Below the pieces are notes generated by a model. It did no database searches. It saw only the letters and a list, made by a program, of their open reading frames with translations, and had not been told where the DNA came from. The translations under genes and the position numbers were made by a program. A stretch of DNA of 38,879 nucleotides. Source: Candidatus Magnetocorallium paracelense (GTDB taxonomy: Bacteria; Nitrospirota; Thermodesulfovibrionia; Thermodesulfovibrionales; Magnetobacteriaceae). How positions within the stretch are numbered: the stretch's first letter is position 1; every line of letters starts with the position of its first letter. The stretch lies in assembly GCA_029001845.1 (NCBI GenBank), contig JAREWP010000009.1, positions 1-38,879 of the forward strand. The letters run 5' to 3'. Positions 7,713 to 16,057 of the stretch are shown piece by piece.

Positions 7713-8357
7713 CTATAACGCCGGCTCCTCAATAAACATTTTTTTCGCAACCTTGCCTATGGTGAAGGTTGCGAATGAATCGGTGGCGCCCCCTATGACT
7801 CCGCCCAACAGAGGGATGCCCCTTCCGAGAAGGACGCCTCCTTTTTCCACGAACCGCGCAAGCAATCGGGTGCTTACGACTTGATGAATATGTATGATAA
7901 TGTGTGTTGTCAGTTGTTTGAGCGTTTCCTGACTAAGCGCCGCTCCAAGCCTGATCCCCACATCCTCCATTATATCCTTTGCCACATTACCGCATAAACA
8001 GATAAAGATCAATGTCCTCACTCTCTCGTCGTAAATATTATGCCCGCCCATGTGAGCGATGGCTGCAATCATTCGAATATGAAAGTACATGGCGGCCATA
8101 ATGCTCGCCGGCAAAGCAAAGGCCATCGTCGACAATCCGCCCAAACCGGACAGAAAACCGGAAGTACCGCATTTTAAAACCTGTACCTTTATTAAAGAGT
8201 CGACATTCTCTGATAACGATCCTTTTTTGTTCATAAAACCTTCCGCCAATTTCACTGCCGAATGTGAGCCCGTAACTCCGATAACCGCCTTATCATAGGC
8301 CCAGTTAAACGCCTTTATTACAGACTCTTTATCCGGTTTTTTTCTTTTCTTAAACAT
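7713..8357 (-). CDS. EcsC family protein
   Basis: 214 residues. The glycine-rich hydrophobic stretches (GTSGFLSGLGGLSTMAFALP near 89-108, and GVLLGRGIPLLGGVIGGATD near 175-194) and the helix AAMYFHIRMIAAIAHMGGH are typical of the EcsC family, named after the third gene of the Bacillus ecs operon. Its biochemical role is not established. The protein lacks a signal peptide; the hydrophobic parts suggest peripheral or membrane association. It is transcribed alone, convergent with the amino-acid cluster and divergent from pepN. The ATG at 8357 has only a weak ribosome site. Confidence 0.8.
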   Translation of the reverse strand: MFKKRKKPDKESVIKAFNWAYDKAVIGVTGSHSAVKLAEGFMNKKGSLSENVDSLIKVQVLKCGTSGFLSGLGGLSTMAFALPASIMAAMYFHIRMIAAIAHMGGHNIYDERVRTLIFICLCGNVAKDIMEDVGIRLGAALSQETLKQLTTHIIIHIHQVVSTRLLARFVEKGGVLLGRGIPLLGGVIGGATDSFATFTIGKVAKKMFIEEPAL

Positions 8358-8476
8358 ATTTTACCGAGCACAGGGGGAAGGGATGGCTCTATACCCTGAT
8401 TTAGTTTCTTCTAATGTTATTAAATATCTCACTATTTAATATCTACTTGTATATCTTTTCGGCATGAAATAATAAC

Positions 8477-8627
8477 TAAAAAAGCATTTAGCTGTCAGCC
8501 ATCAGCTTTTTTATTGGAGTACTTTATGTTTCAAAACACATTAATCCCTAAAGTGAAGCTTATTAGTGACATAATACTAGAACTTTCATAAGCTGAAGGC
8601 TGAACGCTGATAGATGACTGCTGTTAT
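8477..8627 (-). repeat. Repeat family A, copy 2 (reverse orientation)
   Basis: The reverse complement aligns along its length with the copies at 17357 and 21275: left arm with CAGTCATCTATCAGC, centre with AATAAGCTTCAC, right arm ending in GCTAAATGCTTTTTT. It lies 120 bp upstream of the EcsC start. Confidence 0.75.
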
Positions 8628-9117
8628 AAAGATAATAGTTTCTACTTTATATTCATATTTTACTAAATTATAAAAGTAACTCTCAATACTTAAGCAGATA
8701 TGTTGCGCTATCAATAAAATTTATAACAACACTTCGTAATAGAGAAAGATATGTGACATCCTGATGTACAGCCTCCATAGGTATGTATCAGTCATCTCTC
8801 CTCTATTGTCATCTGTTGTTTTAATTGCCTTCTATTCTTACATAAGGCTCTTCTCACCCTCTGAACCTGCCCGCCAAAGAAACCGGCATCAGCTTTTTGC
8901 ATAACTGATTGTAAAATAATGGCAAATTTCACTGTGATCGTATTTAATAACGGAAAGGAAGCGGTTTTTCCATGAAAATAATGGCGTGAATATGATATTT
9001 TATAAGGGATCATGTATCTGAGGTCTGTTTTTGCAAATAGTTGTAGAAGATATCTGTTAAGCTTTCTATCGGGGCATTGCAGTTTATACCCTGTAAAATA
9101 AACAGCAAAACAGCCAC
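8628..9117. other. Intergenic stretch without a supported gene
   Basis: About 490 bp between repeat A copy 2 and the pepN promoter region. A 129-codon minus-strand frame (8792-9181) spans part of it, but it overlaps the pepN start, has no recognisable motif and no ribosome site, so I do not call it. No RNA gene or clear hairpin is visible. Confidence 0.4.
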
Positions 9118-9145
9118 TTGTCTTAAACTGACCACTAGATACTAT
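9118..9145 (+). promoter_or_regulatory. Candidate sigma70 promoter for pepN
   Basis: TTGTCT at 9118-9123, a 16 bp spacer, then TACTAT at 9140-9145. The implied start point is about 9152, next to the ATG at 9153, and no Shine-Dalgarno sequence lies in front of that ATG. As with ggt, this hints at a leaderless message. Confidence 0.4.
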
Positions 9146-9152
9146 TCCTGTT

Positions 9153-11789
9153 ATGAAGAAACATGAAGCAAAATATCTCAAAGATTACAGACCTCCCCAT
9201 TATCTCATAGATAACATTGACCTTTCCTTTGAGCTGGGTGAAGAATTCACTACAGTCAGATCTAAACTCACTGTACGCAAAAACAACAATATGCCTGACG
9301 CCTCCCCCCTTTTTTTAAACGGTCCGGATATGGAACTCCTCTCCATATCGATTGACGGAGAGGCTCTGGCGGAACCTGAGTTTACGATCGAAAGCGCCGG
9401 GCTTACTGTTTACAAAACATCTCCCCTTTTTACACTGGACACAACTGTAAGACTTCAGCCCCAAAACAATACATCTCTGGAGGGTCTGTATAAATCGGGA
9501 GATATCTTTTGCACGCAGTGCGAAGCCGAGGGGTTTAGGAAGATTACCTATTTTATAGACCGCCCTGATGTGATGCCCAGATTCACATGTACAATAACTG
9601 CTGACAGAGAAAAGTATCCGGTGCTGCTTTCAAACGGAAATCCCGTTGACAGTGGTGAGTCCGAAGGGAATCGACATTGGGTCAAATGGGAGGATCCCTT
9701 TAAAAAACCTTCTTACCTCTTTGCCCTTGTCGCCGGTGATCTTGTCTGTATTGAAGACAGCTTTACAACTTCTTCGGGCAGAGAGATCGCCCTTCGTATT
9801 TATGTCGAAGAGATGAATGCCGGTAAATGCGATCATGCAATGTCCTCTCTGAAAAAGGCTATGAAATGGGATGAAGAAGTTTATGGCAGAGAGTACGACC
9901 TCGATATTTATATGATAGTCGCTGTCAACGATTTTAATATGGGCGCAATGGAAAACAAGGGGTTAAATGTCTTTAATTCGAAGTACATTCTGGCAAGCCC
10001 GGAGAGCGCTACCGATGCGGACTTTCAAGGCATAGAGGGAGTGGTTGCCCATGAGTATTTTCATAACTGGACAGGAAACAGGATTACCCTGAAAAACTGG
10101 TTTCAGTTGAGCCTGAAGGAAGGACTTACTGTTTTCAGGGATCAGGAATTTTCCTCCGATATGGGATCAAGATCGGTTAAACGTATTGCCGATGTAAGGA
10201 AATTGAGGGCCTTTCAATTTCCCGAAGACGCAGGACCTGCCGCTCATGCGGTGAGACCTGAGTCCTATATCCAGATGAATAATTTCTATACCCACACGGT
10301 TTATGAAAAGGGCGCAGAAGTGATTCGCATGATCCATACCATACTCGGTAAAGAGGGTTTCAGAAGGGGTATGGACCTCTATTTCGAACGTCACGACGGC
10401 GAGGCCGTTACAACAGAGGATTTTGTAAGTTGTATGGAAGAGGCCGGCAGCACTGACTTATCACAATTCACCAGGTGGTATTCCCGGGCCGGAACTCCTA
10501 AAATAATAATCAACGGAAAATATGACCCCGAAAGCAGGACATATACATTACATATGAAGCAATACTGTAACGCAGGTTCAGGTGAAGAGAAACAGAAACC
10601 CTTTCACATACCAATCGCTCTCGGTCTGTTAGACAATAACGGAAATGAGATCCCGCTGAAACCGGAAGAAGATAGAAAGAGTCAGGGGACCACGATTATA
10701 TTGAATCTTAAAAAGGAGGAAGATGACTTTACATTTACAAGCGTGCCCGATAAACCGATTCCTTCGATATTACGAGGGTTCTCCGCTCCTGTAAAGCTCA
10801 AAATCGACTATTCCGACGCAGAGCTCCTCTTTCTTCTTGCCAACGATAAAGACGAGTTCAACCGCTGGGACGCCGGACAGAAACTCTATTCGAAAATCCT
10901 CCTTGCACTGATATCCGACTATGGGAAAGACAAGGAATTGAAACTCCCCGATTCTCTTATAGAAGCATTCAGGAGAACTCTGTTGAATTCGAGCCTCGAT
11001 AAAGCTCTCATTTCTCAGGCTCTGACCCTTCCGGGGGAGACAGAAATCGGTGACATGTCCGATATTATAGATGTGGAAGCAATACACGAAGTCAGGCGTT
11101 TTATTTTAAACCGGATCGCCTCTGAACTGAAAGACGATTTCCTTCGTATATATAATGAGAATAAAGAAACCGGGGCCTACGAGACGGATCAGCTCTCCAT
11201 TGCAAAGAGACGCATAAAGAATCTTGCCCTCGCTTATCTGGGAACTCTTGAGACAAGAGAAGCGATAGATATAATATTCGGCCAGTTCAAAAAAGCAAAC
11301 AATATGACAGACACATTGGCTGCATTTTCGATCCTTTCAGATATAGAGTGCAGTGAAAATAAAGAGGCAGTAGATCTGTTTTATCAAAAGTGGAGTTCCG
11401 ATACCCTTGTTCTCGATAAATGGTTTGCAATTCAGGCAGGCTCACGCCTGGCCGGTACATTTGACAGAGTGCTGGAATTGTTGAACCATAAGGATTTTTC
11501 TCTGAGAAATCCGAATAAAGTGAGATCCCTTATCTCGGTGTTCTGCGATCAGAACCAGTTCCATTTTCATCGTATTGACGGAAAGGGATACGAGTTTCTT
11601 GCAGATCATGTCATAATTTTGAACAAAAGCAATCCTCAAATAGCTGCCAGGATGGTTGCGTCTTTTAACCGGTGGAAAAAGTTCGACCCCCAAAGAAGAG
11701 GATCAATGAAGTCTCAACTTGAAAGAATAGTCTCCTCACCGGATTTATCTGACAATGTATATGAAATAGTTTCAAATGCTCTGAATTAG
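9153..11789 (+). CDS. pepN: Aminopeptidase N (M1 family)
   Basis: 878 residues, close to the length of enterobacterial PepN. The exopeptidase motif GAMENKGLN occurs near residue 270. The zinc site is HEYFHNW with H300, E301, H304, and the third ligand E323 lies 18 residues after the second His. Family enzymes remove N-terminal residues from peptides in the cytoplasm, finishing peptide turnover begun by ATP-dependent proteases such as ClpAP (also in this window). Residues ~1-190 form the beta-sandwich domain, ~190-440 the thermolysin-like catalytic domain, and the rest the beta and helical C-terminal domains. No signal peptide is present. The next gene follows after 45 bp. Confidence 0.95.
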   Translation: MKKHEAKYLKDYRPPHYLIDNIDLSFELGEEFTTVRSKLTVRKNNNMPDASPLFLNGPDMELLSISIDGEALAEPEFTIESAGLTVYKTSPLFTLDTTVRLQPQNNTSLEGLYKSGDIFCTQCEAEGFRKITYFIDRPDVMPRFTCTITADREKYPVLLSNGNPVDSGESEGNRHWVKWEDPFKKPSYLFALVAGDLVCIEDSFTTSSGREIALRIYVEEMNAGKCDHAMSSLKKAMKWDEEVYGREYDLDIYMIVAVNDFNMGAMENKGLNVFNSKYILASPESATDADFQGIEGVVAHEYFHNWTGNRITLKNWFQLSLKEGLTVFRDQEFSSDMGSRSVKRIADVRKLRAFQFPEDAGPAAHAVRPESYIQMNNFYTHTVYEKGAEVIRMIHTILGKEGFRRGMDLYFERHDGEAVTTEDFVSCMEEAGSTDLSQFTRWYSRAGTPKIIINGKYDPESRTYTLHMKQYCNAGSGEEKQKPFHIPIALGLLDNNGNEIPLKPEEDRKSQGTTIILNLKKEEDDFTFTSVPDKPIPSILRGFSAPVKLKIDYSDAELLFLLANDKDEFNRWDAGQKLYSKILLALISDYGKDKELKLPDSLIEAFRRTLLNSSLDKALISQALTLPGETEIGDMSDIIDVEAIHEVRRFILNRIASELKDDFLRIYNENKETGAYETDQLSIAKRRIKNLALAYLGTLETREAIDIIFGQFKKANNMTDTLAAFSILSDIECSENKEAVDLFYQKWSSDTLVLDKWFAIQAGSRLAGTFDRVLELLNHKDFSLRNPNKVRSLISVFCDQNQFHFHRIDGKGYEFLADHVIILNKSNPQIAARMVASFNRWKKFDPQRRGSMKSQLERIVSSPDLSDNVYEIVSNALN

Positions 11790-11805
11790 AGTAAAAGGAG
11801 GAAGA

Positions 11806-11838
11806 ATGTTTTCCCTCCCGATGAATAGGATTTTATGA
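11806..11838 (+). CDS. Possible 10-codon leader peptide coupled to the CLC gene
   Basis: AAAGGAGG at about 11794-11801 is the best Shine-Dalgarno sequence in the area. It sits four bases before an ATG at 11806 that opens the frame MFSLPMNRIL followed by TGA at 11836-11838. That TGA overlaps the CLC start codon (ATGA at 11835-11838), the classic arrangement for translational coupling. The leader is in a different frame from the CLC gene. It may be only a ribosome-loading device, and such a short frame can arise by chance. Confidence 0.4.
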   Translation: MFSLPMNRIL

Positions 11839-13613
11839 GACCCCTCAGGGGCATATCAAAATTCTTCAACAAAATTTACTGCACGATCCGGCCCGGTGAG
11901 CATATGTCCACAATCATGCTCGCCCTCTTTGTCGGCACTGTAAGTGGCAGCGCAAATATCCTTTTCAGGACCATTCTGGAGTTCGCCAAGGAAAAAATAT
12001 TTATTGAAGGCCAACATTTTCTCCATATAGGCGAAAATATTACTTCAAGACTCGCCATGCCTTTACTTCCTGTCTTCGGCGCCATTCTTTTGATCGTTTT
12101 AGCTAAAATATTTTCCAATGAGGTGTACGGTTATAACTTTCATAATTTTCTTGAAAATGTAAATCTAAAAAGCGGTATTATAAATTTCAAAACCGTAATT
12201 CTTAAGATGATTGCCCCTGCCATCACTATCGGATCAGGAGGTTCGGCGGGAGTAGAGGGCCCTACGGCTCAGATAGGCGGCGGCATCGGTTCTCTTACAG
12301 GGCAATCCCTCCGTTTTTCCGGAAAGAGGATCACTCTCCTTATAGCGGCAGGTTCGGCAGGCGCCATAGCCGCCACCTTTAACGCACCGATCGCAGGCGT
12401 TATGTTTGCTATGGAGATCATACTGCTCGGTAATTATGAACTCATGTCCTTTGGCGCCGTCGTTGTATCCGCCGGCATGGCCACAGCGGTTTCCAGAAGT
12501 TACTACGGAGCGGACACTCTTTTTAAAGTACCCCAATATGAAATTATCGGAATAATTGAGACACCCTTTTATTTGCTTTTAGGGTTGTTTACAGGCATAT
12601 TGGCCGTAATTTATATAAAAGTTTTTTACAAAGTAAAGGACCGTTTTGCAGCTCTTCCTGTAAACCAACACCTGAAACCGGTTATTGGCGCATTTATGGT
12701 AGGCGTTATAGGGATTTTCTTCCCGCAGGTTATGAGTGACGGCTATGAATATATAACGGACTCCCTGTCCGGTCATTACGGTTTTTTACTCCTTCTAAGC
12801 CTCGTCTTTATTAAGATTTTTGCTACATCGCTGACCTTGGGCTCAGGAGGCGCAGGCGGTGTGTTCGCGCCTGCTCTCTTTATTGGCGCCATGGCCGGTG
12901 GTGCTTTCGGCCATATTGCGAATCACTTTTTTCCTGCCTATACATCGCAACCGGGGGCTTACGCTACTGTGGGAACAGGAGCGTTTCTGGCCGCTGCGAC
13001 ACATGCTCCTTTGACAGGCATGTTCCTGCTTTTCGAGATGACGGGAAACTATAAAATTATAATTCCCATCATGTTCGCAAGTATTCCGGGAGTATTTATG
13101 GCAAAGAGACTTTTAAAAGACTCTATCGATACGGTCGAACTTACAAGAAAGGGTATAGACCTTCATGCCGGCAGGGAAATGACAGTGCTCCAGTCGATAA
13201 AAGTGCGCGATGTAATGACAACGAAATTCGAAACAATAAATAAAGAGGCAAGCCTGAATGATGTTCTTTATCTTATAATCACCGGCAAAGGCACATATTT
13301 TCCTGTTACAGACAGTAATAACGATATGGTAGGTATATTGTCCATGCACGATATACAATCGGTACTTCTTGAAGAGAGAGTCAAGAGCGTTGTCACGGCA
13401 GGTGCTCTGGCCACGGAAGATGTGATCGTTCTCACTACCCTTGATACAATAGGTACGGCCCTTGAAAAATTCTCTATTAAGGATATTGACGAGATACCTG
13501 TCGTGGACTTTAAACATGAAAAGAGACTTGCAGGCATGCTTAGAAGAGGCGATGTGATAGCTGCCTACAATAGAGAGATGCTGATAAGGCAGTCCGAAAA
13601 AGCAAGCGTATAG
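11835..13613 (+). CDS. CLC-family chloride channel/transporter with CBS domains
   Basis: 592 residues. The membrane part (about 20-435) has the CLC signatures GSGGSAGVEGPTAQIGGG, with the gating Glu of the GxEGP motif retained, and GSGGAGGVFAPALF further on. A retained gating Glu is compatible with a Cl-/H+ antiporter, though channel function cannot be excluded. Residues ~450-580 contain paired CBS domains (VRDVMTTKFETI, then a second repeat ending VAGMLRRGDVI-like), which in relatives bind adenine nucleotides and regulate transport. It lies 45 bp after pepN, its ATG overlaps the stop of a possible short leader peptide, and it is 5 bp ahead of the phosphoesterase gene, so the three are probably cotranscribed. 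Confidence 0.92.
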   Translation: MRPLRGISKFFNKIYCTIRPGEHMSTIMLALFVGTVSGSANILFRTILEFAKEKIFIEGQHFLHIGENITSRLAMPLLPVFGAILLIVLAKIFSNEVYGYNFHNFLENVNLKSGIINFKTVILKMIAPAITIGSGGSAGVEGPTAQIGGGIGSLTGQSLRFSGKRITLLIAAGSAGAIAATFNAPIAGVMFAMEIILLGNYELMSFGAVVVSAGMATAVSRSYYGADTLFKVPQYEIIGIIETPFYLLLGLFTGILAVIYIKVFYKVKDRFAALPVNQHLKPVIGAFMVGVIGIFFPQVMSDGYEYITDSLSGHYGFLLLLSLVFIKIFATSLTLGSGGAGGVFAPALFIGAMAGGAFGHIANHFFPAYTSQPGAYATVGTGAFLAAATHAPLTGMFLLFEMTGNYKIIIPIMFASIPGVFMAKRLLKDSIDTVELTRKGIDLHAGREMTVLQSIKVRDVMTTKFETINKEASLNDVLYLIITGKGTYFPVTDSNNDMVGILSMHDIQSVLLEERVKSVVTAGALATEDVIVLTTLDTIGTALEKFSIKDIDEIPVVDFKHEKRLAGMLRRGDVIAAYNREMLIRQSEKASV

Positions 13614-13618
13614 AAGTT

Positions 13619-14836
13619 ATGCTTTCTAATAAAGCCCGAAACGGCAGGCGCCTTTCACCTCGGTCCAAACTCGAAAAAAAAATCCTCACACTTTTAACTA
13701 CAAGAAAGTTGTCTAAAATAATCTGGGCCATTAAGGGTTTTTTAGATAATGATCTCAATATCGTTTATCCCCAAACAGGAGGCGGCGTCGTAAACCTCTC
13801 TCCTGAACTCCCCCTGATTATCGTTTCCGATCTACACGGCCTGAGAGATTCTTTTGCAACATTATTGTTTAAGAGAAACTATTTTAACGGAGAATCGAAC
13901 CTGGACGTACTCCTTCAAGGCAAGGCGCAGATCGTTATGCTTGGAGACGCCTTACACAGTGAAAACAAAAGCCTCTGGACAAATAAACTCATAGACGAAT
14001 ATATGGACCAATATGTACATCATCACTTTTACGGCCCCATGCCTGCCGCAGAGAATGAAATGCTCGACTGTCTGGGAGCGGTGTCTGCTATTATGGCTTT
14101 ATTAAGGGAATCGTGCTGTTTTTATTATTTAAAGGGCAATCACGACAATATCGGTAACACCGAGACAGATGGAAACTCAAAGGTTTTAAAATATCTCGAT
14201 AATCACGATCACGGAGAAGGCGCAATCTTTAACGCTGCTATCGAGTCATGGATTGTAAGACATTTGTTAAAGAACGAAGGGAAAAGGTCATGGGAGGGAT
14301 TCATCGAGGAACGTCAAAAACTGGACGAAACATTAATTCATAAGGCCTCTTCCCTGGAAGTGTACTTTAAGCTTTACAATCAGTGGCTTGAAGACCTCAA
14401 CTATATGAAAGGCAAGGGGGGATGGATTTTTTATAATGAATTTGTCAATAAATATTCCGACTGGGAAAAGAGACTGCCTCTCTTTGCGCTCTACAAAGGC
14501 GTCTCTCACAATTTAGTGTTGTCACACTCTCCGCCCGGTCATCTCAAGATAAAGAGCATCGCCGAGATAGAGAGAAAAAAAGCGGAAGTCATATTCAACT
14601 TTACCTGGCCTAACGACAAGAAAGCAAGGGCCGGAGAGTTTGTACAACCAATTCTCGACCTGGCCTTTCCCGATAACAGGAAAGAAAGCAGTCTCTATAT
14701 TTCAGGACACATAAATACGGAAAAAGGTGTTGAGACACACCACGAAAACAGGCTTATGATTATAAACAAACCGGGATCGCTCGTTGTACTTATCGTCTAT
14801 CCCGGCAGGAAAATATTTGGTATAGATATAATTTGA
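13619..14836 (+). CDS. Calcineurin-like metallophosphoesterase
   Basis: 405 residues. The dimetal phosphatase motifs appear in order: IIVSDLHGLRDSF (near 67-79), VMLGDALHSE, YLKGNHDN, LVLSHSPPG and YISGHINTEKG. This arrangement resembles the PPP-type serine/threonine or dinucleotide phosphatases. The usual GDxxDRG motif is altered here to GDALHSE, so the substrate is uncertain. No signal peptide. Starts 5 bp after the CLC stop, implying a shared transcript; no functional link between the two is obvious. Confidence 0.82.
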   Translation: MLSNKARNGRRLSPRSKLEKKILTLLTTRKLSKIIWAIKGFLDNDLNIVYPQTGGGVVNLSPELPLIIVSDLHGLRDSFATLLFKRNYFNGESNLDVLLQGKAQIVMLGDALHSENKSLWTNKLIDEYMDQYVHHHFYGPMPAAENEMLDCLGAVSAIMALLRESCCFYYLKGNHDNIGNTETDGNSKVLKYLDNHDHGEGAIFNAAIESWIVRHLLKNEGKRSWEGFIEERQKLDETLIHKASSLEVYFKLYNQWLEDLNYMKGKGGWIFYNEFVNKYSDWEKRLPLFALYKGVSHNLVLSHSPPGHLKIKSIAEIERKKAEVIFNFTWPNDKKARAGEFVQPILDLAFPDNRKESSLYISGHINTEKGVETHHENRLMIINKPGSLVVLIVYPGRKIFGIDII

Positions 14837-14910
14837 TTACAGGATTACTATTTTAAATGTTTTGTTTTATAATAAATAAAAGTTAATTAGGAATTTTTTA
14901 ATAAATCTCG

Positions 14911-15864
14911 ATGAAATGCGATTATTGTAAAAAGCAGTTAAAGGAGTCTTATATAAAACTCGAAGGCAAGCTTTACCACAAAGAGTGCTATGAGTCCAAT
15001 GTCGCTCCTGTATGTCACCAATGCGGTAAAATTATTAACGGCCACTATATTATAGCTACTGACAAAAAATACCATAAAAGCTGTTATAACAGATATATTG
15101 CAGATAGTTGCGATGTCTGCGGGCAGCCTATTTATGGTGAGTACCTCTTAAATTATTGGGGACATAAATATCACTCTCAACATAAAAACGAATTCCCCCT
15201 GTGCCGATATTGCGGAAGGCTCATCTGCGACCGTCTGACTCAGGGCGGGGTGAAATACTCTGACGGCAGAAGCATATGCAGTCTATGCTACACAACATCC
15301 ATAAACGACAGGAACCAGATTAATTCCGCTTTAAAGGAAATAATCGACGAACTGCAAACCCACCGAATAACGATAGATTATAAAAATATTACGACAGAGC
15401 TTGTAAGCGTAAACGAGTTGGCTCGCATAATGGGCAGTTCCTATAATAATTACGCACAGGGAACGATGAGGTTGACTGAGCAGCTTGAAAACGGTGTTAT
15501 GAAAAGCAGATATATAAATATTTATATCCTTTTCGGCATGCCGAGAGTCAGATTTCTGAGTGTCCTTGCCCATGAGCTCACCCATGTCTGGATCAAGCTC
15601 AATTGCGATAAATTACCCTTAAAAGTGGAGGAAGGAACGGCGAATCTCATAAGTTATCTTATCTTAAAGAGAATTGGAAACAGTGAGGCCGAATATATTA
15701 TAAAGAGCCTGATGTCCGACGACGATCCTGTATACGGTGACGGTTTCAGGAAGGCAAAAGAAAGATTCGACAGGATGGGTCTGAATAATTATCTCTCCTA
15801 TTTGGAGCATAAAAAACCGATTTCAAAAAGAATAGCAGGCCTGGTGGAAGGAATTTTTTCCTGA
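14911..15864 (+). CDS. LIM-type zinc fingers plus DA1-like metallopeptidase
   Basis: 317 residues. The N-terminal third is a string of zinc-finger half-sites: C3-C6-H23-C26, C35-C38-H55-C58, C67-C70-H88/H91, C98-C101 and C123-C126. The first two have the CxxC-x16-HxxC spacing of LIM domains. The C-terminal part has the gluzincin site LAHELTHVW (H221, E222, H225) followed by KVEEGTANL with a candidate third ligand E240/E241. The HExxH-VEEG pattern is the one found in DA1, the plant LIM-peptidase that binds and cleaves ubiquitin-pathway substrates. Bacteria lack that pathway, so the substrate here is unknown. No signal peptide or membrane segment, hence probably cytoplasmic. It stands 74 bp after the phosphoesterase gene on the same strand with a weak ribosome site. 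Confidence 0.8.
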   Translation: MKCDYCKKQLKESYIKLEGKLYHKECYESNVAPVCHQCGKIINGHYIIATDKKYHKSCYNRYIADSCDVCGQPIYGEYLLNYWGHKYHSQHKNEFPLCRYCGRLICDRLTQGGVKYSDGRSICSLCYTTSINDRNQINSALKEIIDELQTHRITIDYKNITTELVSVNELARIMGSSYNNYAQGTMRLTEQLENGVMKSRYINIYILFGMPRVRFLSVLAHELTHVWIKLNCDKLPLKVEEGTANLISYLILKRIGNSEAEYIIKSLMSDDDPVYGDGFRKAKERFDRMGLNNYLSYLEHKKPISKRIAGLVEGIFS

Positions 15865-15933
15865 TCCGTCAAGATTTTAGACTGAATAGCAGGGTGAACT
15901 TTTATTACCATTCAGATGATTTAACCAAAAAGA

Positions 15934-15966
15934 ACATTCAGCCATCAGCACTCATCTGTCAGCTCT
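15934..15966. repeat. Fragment of repeat family A
   Basis: TTCAGCCATCAGCACTCATC followed by TGTCAGCT resembles one arm of the family A element. No partner arm is present nearby, so this is a degraded piece. Confidence 0.45.
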
Positions 15967-16027
15967 CTATTTTCAACGTATTGCCTGACAACTTTGCACA
16001 TCACTTTTGGGTGAACCTTATTTTGAC

Positions 16028-16057
16028 CTCTGACCTCAGATTGCTGTGAACAGTTAC
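16028..16057 (-). repeat. Repeat family B end overlapping the ParB-gene stop codon
   Basis: Read on the minus strand it begins GTAACTGTTCACAGCAATCT and continues GAGGTCAGAGG. This closely matches the outer end of the family B element at 17237 (GTAACTGCTTACAGTGATCT, GAGGTCTGAGG). Its first three bases overlap the TAA that ends the ParB-like gene. Confidence 0.6.

Noticed and set aside
8792-9181. 129-codon open frame on the minus strand upstream of pepN
   Set aside because: It overlaps the pepN start, has no recognisable motif, no ribosome site and a composition unlike the neighbouring genes.
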